The position numbers and the translations under genes are program-made. This document shows positions 23,913-34,718 of a DNA stretch of 64,000 bases, in pieces. The notes below the pieces were generated by a model. It saw nothing but the letters and a program-made list of their open reading frames with translations. It was not told the DNA's origin and searched no databases. Each line of letters opens with the position of its first letter. The first letter of the stretch is position 1. Source of the stretch: Paratinospora sagittata (Eukaryota > Streptophyta > Magnoliopsida > Ranunculales > Menispermaceae); assembly GCA_035771175.1 (NCBI GenBank), contig CM069600.1, positions 8,951,729 to 9,015,728 of the forward strand, written 5' to 3'.

Positions 23913-24644
23913 TCATTACATGCCATTTCAAATCATATTAAACACATGCATTTCCATAAAGATATTCATGACTTTCAACATACAAGTATAAATGAATATG
24001 ATGCCACAAGTGATAAACAAGTTGAACAACTACTCACAACCAATGCCACGCAACAAGCTATCCACACATGTGTCTACACGAATCCCAATGCAACACAAGA
24101 TCCTGTAAACCATAGATTCATGCACATGTATCAATCATCATGACCATCCATACATAGACACACTAATCATGATCAATTCCTAATCCAATAAGTCCATGTG
24201 CATCTAATTTCCACAATGAGTCTCCCATCTCATGATCAACTTCGACATCCGTACCAAGCCATGGATAAGGCTAATTCCCCAAAACTACGACAATCACGTA
24301 GTCTAGGTCATTCAATCTTAACACAATTCCAAATCATTCAAAACCATACAAGATTGATCATAGTCATCTCAATTCCTCAATTCAAATCAATACATGGCAT
24401 ATGACTCATTTTGGGGAAAAATCTCTACAATAGGCATAAAGCCAAATTGCACTAGGTCATACAAAATTAACATAGGTTCAAACATTCTAAACCCATGATT
24501 CCACTCAATTTAGGTCCAATTAGATAATCCCCAAGTCAATTTGATCAATTAACTTGGTTTAGGTCAAAAGCCCAAATTTGGGCAAAATTCCCAAAATCAA
24601 GCCCTAAGTCGATTTTACACTACACCTAGGGTTTTCAATGGGAA

Positions 24645-24856
24645 AAATTACTGAACACCACCATCAATGTATTTGTGGTATATTAGGAAAATGTGAAATG
24701 TCCATTTTATGGGGAGATGCCGTTAAAATTTCTATAAATTTTGGGAAGTATTGTGAATGTCTGTTGAGGCTGACAGTATGTTATCTACTGTATATAGGTA
24801 TGTACAGTGGATAGTATACTGTGCCGGTCATGATGTCAGCCTACGTCAGGGGCGTC
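24645..24856 (+). mobile_element. Truncated fragment of LTR family D
   Basis: It ends GGGGCGTCGTGACA and matches the right end of the LTR at 36986-39161 (GGCTGACAGT..., GCCGGTCATGATGTCAGCCT). Only about 210 bp are present, so it is 5'-truncated or the remainder was deleted. It lies inside LTR B. Confidence 0.7.
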
Positions 24857-25209
24857 GTGACAATCAATCAACTAGAATGACCCATTTATTCAACATTGTT
24901 GACATGCAATCCCAAAGAAAAACCCTAAGTTCATTTTCTAGGGTTTAGGGCCTTTACATTTAACCCCTCCAATTTCTTGCTAGAAATTGGGGAAAATGTT
25001 GTCATTGGGTTCCAAATCAACCAATGAACCAAAATCTATAGCATACGCCACGACCCTAAGGGTTTCTAACAAAACCCTAATATCTTGCACCACCAAAAAC
25101 GTGGTGGAGTGCATGCAAAATGCATTTTAAGTGTAGATCTAGGTCTTAGAGGGTTATTTTAACTATAAACAAGCCAAAAGAGGGCGAAAATTATTGAACC
25201 CTAGGTTAG

Positions 25210-26630
25210 TGTCACACCCCGCCCAAACGCTCTTAAACCAGCGGTACACTCGCGGACGAGGCGCGCGTTCAGAATAATAACAATGGTAACAACAAAGTGC
25301 GCAGCGGAAATATAATACAATACAAATCTAATTTCATTTAATTCAGAATATAATTTGTACATGACAGTCAAGGGAACAGACTCCCCAAAATCCCCAATGA
25401 ATAATACAAAGGGTGCAAAAATGTGGGCCCCATAACCTGCACCCAGTCCATCCTAATTTTCTTTGAAAATTTGGATAATAATGAAGTGAGCTTAACGCGC
25501 TCAGTGGGTAAAATAGTTCGTGAATATAACAATTAATAAAGCATACTTCAATATCAAATATCTTAAATATACAAGAGAGCATCATAATCAATCAATATAT
25601 ATATGTATGCATGACACCGTCTCTTAATGGTTTGATGAACGTACATCGCCTGAGTTCACGTACAGATGTCCTTCCTTAGGCGTAGCCAGGTTCTCACTGT
25701 ACGTCCCTCCTCAGGAACGATGCTCTGGATTCACGTACTGATGTTACTCCCCAGACGTAGCCGGGTTCTCATGTACGTCCCTCTCCAGAGAAATATAATG
25801 AATAACGAGCAATACTCCTAACTATTCTATGAGTCATAAACCACATACGTCCCTAGGTGGTGATATGTATGATGCAAGTGTATGAATTGGTCTAGTCTAT
25901 TGGTCTGGTCTTTTCTTGACATTTAGACTGACTTTGGCAACGTCTAGTGATCCTTATCAGAGTTGGTATCACGACGTACAAGGTTAGGACATTCAGTATT
26001 ACTTGTATAAGTTGATAGCTTTCAATAAGACCAACTAGATCAGTCCCCAGTTAAGAGGTGAGACACAATGTCTGCATAAATACCAATCGCCTAGAGCAGC
26101 CCGCTGCCTCCCGTTTACTATTTAAAGTTACAGAGGACAAGACCGAGTCTAGTTGAGCCAGATTGACCACAAATCCGACATTATAACAGTGTAATACATG
26201 AATTCCAAATATACAGACATAAGTGCGACAATATAAACATTACATGACATAATGCAGTGTAAATGAACAGTAGACATAATAATAATTGAATGTAAACTTT
26301 AATAAAATTTATAAAACACGCAAACCTATGTTTTGTTCCCCACCTTCAGATAAAAACTTCTTCTTTTTCAGATCTGGCGCTTTCCTCCAGACAGAACTTC
26401 GTCGCACCGCACCGAGAGTCTCGAGCAGAGAGTCTCAAAAGACTAAAAACTCGGAATGAGTGAAAAGAGGAGGAAAAATCACAATTTGGAGTGAATTTGG
26501 TGTGAAAAATGAAGAGGGGGAGGGCCCCATATATAGGAGTTTTGGCGCCTGAACGTTCGAGCGGGTGCCCGAACGTCCGGACATTTCTGCCCAAACGAAT
26601 TTTTTTTTGTGTGAAATACAGGGTATTACA
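25210..26630 (+). mobile_element. Solo LTR, family E (copy 1)
   Basis: This 1421-bp unit runs TGTCACACCCCGCCC...AGGGTATTACA and is flanked by GTTAG at 25205-25209 and 26631-26635, a perfect 5-bp target duplication. It is homologous to the copy at 33326-34718 throughout, with duplicated internal ACGTAC-containing blocks near 25640-25790. It has no internal coding region. Confidence 0.9.
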
Positions 26631-27291
26631 GTTAGAGTCACCACAAATTCGTGGTTCATACCCATCTTTAGGTCAAAATCATGCTCATTTACTCATTTAC
26701 AAAGAGATTCTAGAAAGAAAATGGAAAAAACACACTTACCTTGGGTGAGATTTGAGCAAGGGATCTCCAGAAACCCTAGGTTTCTCCTCTTTTTCTCCTC
26801 TCATCCTCTTTCCCCTTTTTCCAAGCTCAAAAACGTGTAAGTGAACCAATTTTGGGTGTTGGTTGCTTAAATACACAATTTTGGGCCCACACTTAAAAAT
26901 TTGCCAAAATTCGCTTATTCTCACGCATGTGACAATAGGCCAATTTCTAGGTTCATTCAAAATGAACTATTCTCACGTACGTGACATTAATGTATTTCGC
27001 TGGTTCCCTTAAAATTTAATAAACTTCATAATAAATATGTATACACACATAATATACATTATCAAGCATCAAATACACAACATATACATCAAGCAAACAC
27101 ACAAAGTTCGAGCAAAATACAAATGGGTTATGGGCCAAATGAAAAGACTTTTGGGGCGTTACACTAACTCAATCTCCTTCCTAAACCCTCTTTCTCACTT
27201 CTCTCCAGCTGAGAAAATAAGAGAATGAGTTGCAAATGAGCAAGGAAGCCGTGCCTTGGCATTATAAGTGGGGTGGTGGCCCCACCACAAG

Positions 27292-29703
27292 TGTCACACC
27301 CTGGGTTGCACAGCGTGCCCCCTACCCAGGTGTGGGCGCACCCCCTCGGGGCGAACGCCTAGCCATTATGGATCCATAATATTGTCATATCGCCATGTAA
27401 CAACCCAACCACAGCTGGTCTACATCGAAACGATTATTTGTCTGCCACTATTCATAAATAGTGCAGCGCCTCCCTAGGAATCGAACTCGAGACCTCCCTT
27501 AAGGAGTCTAATTTCACGTTCCTAGTAGCCACTGAGCCATGTAGCAACCCAACCGCAGCTGGTCTACATCGAAACGATTATTTGTCTGCCACTATTCATA
27601 AATAGTGCAAGGCCTCCCTAGGAATCGAACTCGAGACATCCCCTAAGGAGTCTAATTTTACATTCCTAGTAGCCACTGAACCAAGCCATAGTACCACATA
27701 ATATTGTCATATCGCCATGTAGCAACCCAACCGCAGCTGGTCTACATCGAAACGATTATTTTCCTGCAACTATTCATAAATAGTGCAAGGCCTCCCTAGG
27801 AATCGAACTCGAGACCTCCCTTAAGCAGTCTAATTTCACATTCCTAGTAGCCACTGAACCAAGCCATAGTACCACATAATATTGTCATATCGTCATGTAG
27901 CAACCCAACCGCAGCTGGTCTACATCGAAACGATTATTTGTCTGCCACTATTTATAAATAGTACAAGGCCTCCCTAGGAATCGAACTCGAGACCTCCCTT
28001 AAGGAGTCTAATTTCACATTCCTAGTAGCCACAGAACTAAGCCATAGTACCACATAATATTTTTATATCGCCATGTAGCAACCCAACCGCAGCTGGTCTA
28101 CATCGAAACGATTATTTGTCTGCCGCTATTCATAAATAGTGCAAGGCCTCCCTAGGAATCGAACTCGAGACCTCCCTTAAGGAGTCTAATTTCACATTCC
28201 TAGTAGCCACTGAACCAAGCCATAGTACCACATAATATTGTCATATCGCCATGTAGCAACCCAACCGCAGCTGGTCTACATCGAAACGATTATTTGTCTG
28301 CCACTATTCATAAATAGTGCAAGGCATCCCTAGGAATCGAACTCGAGACCTCCCTTAAGGAGTCTAATTTCACATTCCTAGTAGCCACTGAACCAAGCCA
28401 TAGTACCACATAATATTGTCATATCGCCATGTAGTAACCCAACCGCAGCTGGTCTACATCGAAACGATTATTTGTCTGCCACTATTCATAAATAGTGCAA
28501 GGCCTCCCTAGGAATCGAACTCGAGACCTCCCTTAAGGAGTCTAATTTCACATTCCTAGTAGCCACTGAACCAAGCCATAGTACCACATAATATTGTCAT
28601 ATCGCCATGTAGCAACCCAACCGCAGCTGGTCTACATCGAAACGATTATTTGTCTGCCACTATTTATAAATAGTGCAAGGCCTCCCTAGGAATCGAACTC
28701 GAGACCTCCCTTAAGGAGTCTAATTTCACATTCCTAGTAGCCACTGAACTAAGCCATAGTACCACATAATATTGTCATATCGCTATGTAGCAACCCAATC
28801 GCAACCGGTCTACATCGAAACGATTATTTGTCTGCCACTATTTATAAATAGGGCAAGGCCTCCCTAGGAATCGAACTCGAGACCTCCCTTAAGGAGTCTA
28901 ATTTCACATTCCTAGTAGCCACAGAACTAAGCCATAGTACCACATAATATTGTCATATCGCCATGTAGCAACCCAACCGCAGCTGGTCTACATCGAAACG
29001 ATTATTTGTCTGCCACTATTCATAAATAGTGCAAGGCCTCCCTAGGAATCGAACTCGAGACCTCCCTTAAGGAGTCTAATTTCACGTTCCTAGTAGCCAC
29101 AGACCGAGTGGCTACTGGGAACGTGAAATTAGACTCCTTAAGGGAGGTCTCGAGTTCGATTCCTAGGGAGGCCTTGCACTATTTATGAATAGTGGCAGAC
29201 AAATAATCGTTTCGATGTAGACCAGCTGCGGTTGGGTTGCTACATGGCGATATGACAATATTATGTGGTACTATGGCTTAGTTCAGTGGCTACTAGGAAT
29301 GTGAAATTAGACTCCTTAAGGGAGGTCTCGAGTTCGATTCCTAGGGAGGCCTTGCGCTATTTATAAATAGTGGCAGACAAATAATCGTTTCGATGTAGAC
29401 CAGCTGCGGTTGCGTTGCTACATGGCGATATGACAATATTATGTGGTACTATGGCTTCGTTCAGTGGCTAATAGGAATGTGAAATTAGACTCCTTAAGGG
29501 AGGTCTCGAGTTCGATTCCTAGGGAGGCCTTGCACTATTTATGAATAGTGGCAGACAAATAATCGTTTCGATGTAGACCAGCTGCGGTTGGGTTGTTACA
29601 AGGCGATATGACAATATTATGTGGTACTATGGCTAGGCGTTCGCCTTGAGGGGGTGCGCCCACACCTGGGTAGGGGGCACGCTGTGCAACCCAGGGTGTG
29701 ACA
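27292..29703. mobile_element. Large fold-back element of tRNA-like modules
   Basis: Perfect-looking inverted ends TGTCACACCCTGGGTTGCAC...GGGTGTGACA are flanked by ACAAG at 27287-27291 and 29704-29708. The ends extend through a G/C-rich roughly 75-bp block (CCTACCCAGGTGTGGGCGCA). Inside are ten direct copies of a 178-bp unit (starts near 27401, 27545, then every 178 bp to 28969) and three inverted copies (29104-29620). Read on the minus strand each direct unit contains TTCAGTGGCTA (A-box-like) and GAGTTCGATTCC (B-box-like) about 45 bp apart, as in a tRNA-derived SINE. No open frame is present. Confidence 0.85.
27401..29103 (-). repeat. Direct array of ten 178-bp tRNA-like units
   Basis: The repeat CAACCCAACCGCAGCTGG recurs at 27401, 27545, 27723, 27901, 28079, 28257, 28435, 28613, 28791 and 28969. 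The first interval is 144 bp because one unit lacks 34 bp; the rest are exactly 178 bp. Units differ at only a few positions. The array switches orientation at about 29103. Confidence 0.92.
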
Positions 29704-30528
29704 ACAAGTGTCACGACGCCCCTGCCGTAGGCTGACGTCATGACTGGCACAGTATACTATACACTGTACGTACCCTGTATATAGTATATAATACACTGTC
29801 AGCCTCAACAGAATTATACAATTCTCCAAAAAATATTTGACAGCATCTCCCCGTAAAATGGACCTCTCACAACCTAATACACCACAAATCAAATCCAATA
29901 TATATATAATCATTCCATTTATTCCAAAAATCAAATTCTCACATGGTAGATATATATATGATAATCTCATTTCATCATCATAAGCATTGTATAACCCAAA
30001 ATATCAAACCAAAATTCATGTTCCCTTACAATCCAACTATGTGATAATATATATATGTAGGATGTGATATATATATTCATATGAAAATAAAATAAACATA
30101 ATCCATTTCCTTCTCATACATGTACATCAACAAAGCAAGAATCTAAATGTGACGCCTCGAAAATTATTTCATCTAGCCCATTACCCAATTATATTTTGCC
30201 CAAACTCTATGTGTTTGCCTTGATATGTTTAGTGTTTGTTTGATGGTTGTTTAATGTTTGTTTAATGTTTGTATATTTGATGCTTGATAATGTATATAAA
30301 TATGTGCATTATAAATTGTATATGGGTCATGTTAAATTAAAGTATAATGCATGTTTTATTATTTATGCATGGGCCCATTAAACCATGAATTGATATGGGT
30401 TAGGATTGATTGAATAAAAGGATAAATGAGAATGAAAATTTAGTGTATTAAATGGAATGGACATTAAAATACATGGAAACATGAGATTGGTTAAAGCACA
30501 TGTGGTTAGTATGGGTAGTATGGGACCA

Positions 30529-30711
30529 ACACATGTCAAGTTGGTGCATGAGAATGGACAAGTGTCCCATGCCCCATTTATCTTCTCCAACACATGTCAA
30601 GTTGGTACATGAAAATGGACAAGTGTCTCATGCTCCATTTCTCCTCTCCAACATATGTCAAGTTAGTGCATGAGAGTGGACAAGTGTCCCATGCCCTACT
30701 TCTCTTCCCCA
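30529..30711. repeat. Three tandem copies of a 61-bp unit
   Basis: Units start ACACATGTCAAGTTGGTGCA at 30529, 30590 and 30651 and each contains GGACAAGTGTC. They lie in the B' LTR. Confidence 0.92.
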
Positions 30712-32018
30712 AGGAAGTCCTAGAGAGTGAGATGAGTGGAGGGAAAGGAAAAAAGAAGAGAAAGGAAAGAAGAAGAGAAAGAAAGAGGAAGTTGCTTTGA
30801 GGGAAGTCTCAACAACATTTTCATCAAAGGGTTGGATCTTGGTGCTATATGGTCAGATTGAGCTCAAACTTTGTCAGAAAGTTTGTGGCTTATGGGTATT
30901 CATTCTGGCAGGTGGAGATCTTGATTGGAGTTTTCGTTTAAAAGATATAACCTCCCAAACAAAGCTGGTCAGAAAGTATGGATTTCTCGCGCAGTTTAGA
31001 TCAAACTAATAGATCTCCTAAATCTACCGTTGGATGGATATGGTGAGAAGGTGGTTCACAACTGATCTTTATGAATTATGAACGGTTGAGATGTTGGTGG
31101 TCAAGTATTTTGTGTGATATAGTCATCTGCGTTCAAGTATTTGCAGCAGGAAAGGAGAAATTGTTTGATTAGAGACTTGTTCATCAAAGAGGCTTATCTT
31201 TTCGGTCCACCGTTGGATTGAGCTGATTTTTGCACAGAAGGTTTTCCTCTTAACATAATGCAATCTGTACGGTTGATTTTGTGATTAAATATTTCTGTTG
31301 GCAGCTTGATACATCTAAACAGAATATGAAATGGAAAATTTGTAGGGTTGTTTGTATTAGACTTAAATTTAGAATATGAACTTAGACCTTTCCAAATAGC
31401 TTGCATGTCAACTATGTTGACCTAGTTGCCATTGTTGATGAACCCATGATGCAAAATCAGTGATATACATGTCTGAACATGGTGACCTAGTGTAAATAGG
31501 CAATATGGCCTAAGTATGGAAAATTTCATATTTTAGAGCTTTTGAAGCTTTTGGCCTAGAATCATTGAATTGATGCAATTTATGTCTAATTAAGCATGAT
31601 TAGGGTTGATTATGCTACTGATTTGGTGGTTGTGACCATATCATGGTTAGGCCTACTTGTGATCAAGTGGCCCAATTTGGGCATGTTTATACCTAAGGAA
31701 TTGAAAATCAGTATTTTTGATTAATTGAATGGTTTATGAATGAGAACTATGCATTAGAGGCCTAAGTCATGTGATTTGAGTTGAATGATGCGATTAGATG
31801 AGATTTAAGCCTATTGTCTATATGTGGGCTGATTTAGGGTTGATGTGTAATGTCTATGTGATTGAGCATAAAAATTGGTGTATGGTTGGATATTGATGAA
31901 TGTTTCAGGACCTTGATTGGGTTGATTTGGTTTGGTGTTCGTGTGTGGTTAGATACTCTCGCGAGGCTTGGTTGTGAGTAGACTTCATTTATGATTATAT
32001 ATTTTATGTCATCATATC

Positions 32019-32482
32019 TGTCACACCCCATACCGGCGGTGTGATGGGCACCTCATACCAAGCGTAGCCCAGTCATTATATACCACATAATATTGTCACA
32101 TCCCAATACACAGCACCCCGCAGCGTCTAGTACCCCCGGAATCATTTGTCCACACTATTCACTAATGAATAGTGCAGGGCCTCCCCAGAATCGAACTCAC
32201 AACCTCATAAGGTTTGATTTCGCAATCTGAGTAGCCACTGAACCTACTCGGATTGGTTAAGTGGCTACTCAGATTGTGAAATCAAACCTTATGAGGTTGA
32301 GAGTTCGAATCTGGGGGAGGCCTTGCACTATTCATCAATGAATAGTGTGGACAAATGATCCCGGGGGTACTAGACGTTGTGGTGTGTTGTGTACTGGGAT
32401 GTGACAATATTAATGTGGTATATAATGGCTGGGGTACGCTCGGTATGATGTGCCCATCACACCTCCGGTATGGGGTGTGACA
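32019..32482. mobile_element. Small fold-back element with one tRNA-like module per arm
   Basis: This 464-bp near-complete palindrome (TGTCACACCCCATACCGG...GGTATGGGGTGTGACA) is flanked by ATATC at 32014-32018 and 32483-32487. Each arm holds a tRNA-like module: in the right arm TTGGTTAAGTGGCTACTCAG (A box) and GAGAGTTCGAATCTGGG (B box), then GGAGGCCTTGCACTATTCAT. The module is homologous in layout to the 178-bp unit of the large element. The arms meet near 32245-32255. Confidence 0.88.
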
Positions 32483-33325
32483 ATATCACTTATATATATT
32501 GTATGTTGAAAGCATGAATGTGTCCAAATATTTTGAATGATGCATTGATTTGAGAAAACCTTATGACTTTGGTTGAGCCCATCTATCTGGCTAATAGGGT
32601 GACTTAACCTTGTCATAGAAGAGTTTTATAAAGGAAATATTTGGGGATGAGAACGGTACGGTGAAATAGACGTGCACTAGTAACCCCAATGCATGTGGAA
32701 TGTAGATTCCAAATTGATAAGCTTTTACTTGCATCGAACTTATTATAAATGCTTGATATCCATATGTTATGAGCTTTTAATCATGCTACACATTGACATG
32801 CATACATGATATTTATTGATGAATATTGATAGCATATTTAAATTCTATTCATTGGGCACCGTTGGCTCACCCTCATTTTCCTCTTTCAGGTCCTTCTGTC
32901 CCGAATAAGGGCAAATGAATAGTCATATCTTGAGGGCCTTGCCGACGAGAGAATCCAAGGCCTCGATGTGAGTTGAACTGTGTTTTAAATTATGATGTAT
33001 TATATTTTGGACTATGTAATTATAACACTTACCACATTGTAGTATGGGTGAGTTGGAACTTGTTAGATAGACCATGTGGGCATATGACGATTTTTTTGTA
33101 CCCCTGGTTTTGGACTTTATGTGTATGTCCATCTTGATGGACTGTAGGGATTATGGTTTTATTTATAGTTCATTTTTATGGATTATCTCTTGTCTTGGAT
33201 GATTAATACAGTTAGTAGTTTTATTTAGTACCTTTTTATATTATGTCGTTGTTTGGGATAAGGCTCGTAGGGTCTCAACCACCTTACGGGGGTTGAGAAG
33301 TGATTGGAGATGCCTACGTAGGGCG

Positions 33326-34718
33326 TGTCACACTTCCCCTGAACGCTCCTAAACCGGCGGTACACTCGTGGACGGGGCACGCATTTGGAACAATAACAAT
33401 GGTAACAACAGAGTGCGCAACGGAAAATATAATACACAGTATAAGTCTGATTTCATTTAATTCAGAATTCATTTGTACATAACATAGTCAAGAGAACATA
33501 CTCCCCAAAATCCCTAATGAATCATTCAAAGGGTACAAAATGTGGGCCCCATAAACTGCACCCAGTCCACCCTAATTTCCTGTGAAAAGTTGGATGATAA
33601 TGGAGTGAGCTTAACGCGCTCAGTGGGTAAATAGTTCGTGAGTATAACAATTAATAAAACATACTTCAATATCAAATATCTTAAATATACAAAATAACAT
33701 CATAATCAATCAATATGTATGCATGCATGACACCGTCTCGTAATGGTTTGATGAACATACATCGCCTGAGTTCACGTACAAATGTCCATCTGGACGTTTC
33801 TCCCATGGCGTAACCAGGTTCTTATTGTACGTCCCTCCTCAGGAACGATGCTCTGGATTCACGTATTGATGTCCCTCCCCAGTTGGGTTCTCATGTACGT
33901 CCTCTCCAGAAAAATATAATGAATAGCGAGCAATGCTCCTAACTATTCTGTGAGTCATAAACCACATACGTCCCTAGGTGGTGATATGTATGATGCCAAT
34001 GCATGAAGCCAATGCATGAACTGGTCTAGTCTACTGGTTTGGTCTTTTCTTGACATTTAGACTGACTTTGGCAACGTTTGGTGATCCTTATCAGAGTTGG
34101 TATCACGACGTGCAAGGTTAGGACATTCAGTATTACTTGTATAAGCTGATAGCTTTCAATAAGACCAACTAGATCAGTCCCCAGTTGAAAGGTGAGACAC
34201 AATGTCTGCTTAAATACCAATCGCCTATATCAGCCCGCTGCCTCCCGTTCACTATTTAAAGTTACTAAGGACAAGACCGAGTCTAGCTGAGTCAGATTGA
34301 CCACAAATCCAGCATTATAACAGTGTAATACATGAATTCCAAATATACAGGCATAAGTGCGGCAGTATAAACATTATATGACATAATGTAGTGTAAATGA
34401 ACAGTAGACATAATAATTGAATGTAAACTTTAATAAAAATTATAAAACACGCAAACCTATGTTTCGTTCCCCACCTTCAGATAAGAACTTCTTCTTTCAG
34501 ATCTGACACTTTCCTCTGAACAGAACTTCGTCGCATCGCGCCGAGAGTTTCAGACAGAGAGTCTCAAAATGAGTGAGAAAGAGAAGGAAAAATCACATGG
34601 AGAGTGATTTTGGTGTGAGAAATGAAGAGGGGGAGGGTTGTTTATATAGAGATTTTTGGCACATGGACGTTCGGGCGTTGCCAAATTATTATTTTTTTGT
34701 GAAATACAGGGTATTACA
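33326..34718 (+). mobile_element. Solo LTR, family E (copy 2)
   Basis: This 1393-bp unit runs TGTCACACTTCCCC...AGGGTATTACA and is flanked by GGGCG at 33321-33325 and 34719-34723, a perfect duplication. It is homologous to copy 1 over its full length but inserted at a different position of a different B-family LTR. Confidence 0.9.

Larger units (their letters stand above)
22807..27163 (-). mobile_element. LTR family B, solo copy inside LTR A
   Basis: On the plus strand it starts TGTGACAACCCAC and ends GGGGCGTTACA. It is homologous in reverse to the copy at 30148-34789 and to the LTR starting at 62048 (for example the stretch around 24480-24600 against 63540-63700). The flanks CCAGC and CTAAC differ by two transitions, possibly an aged 5-bp duplication. 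It contains a three-copy 108-bp repeat, a fragment of family D and a complete solo LTR of family E. Net length is about 2.7 kb. No coding region is present. Confidence 0.7.

Noticed and set aside
25210..26630. Family E unit as an intact retrotransposon
   Set aside because: No primer site, polypurine tract or coding region; flanking GTTAG directly abuts both ends, so it is a solo LTR.
27401..29103. CRISPR-like regular repeat array
   Set aside because: Units are contiguous 178-bp repeats without unique spacers, in plant DNA, bounded by transposon-like ends.
27292..32482. Functional tRNA genes
   Set aside because: A and B boxes are present but no clean acceptor stem or cloverleaf could be drawn, and units are repeated in both orientations; they look like SINE-type tRNA relics.
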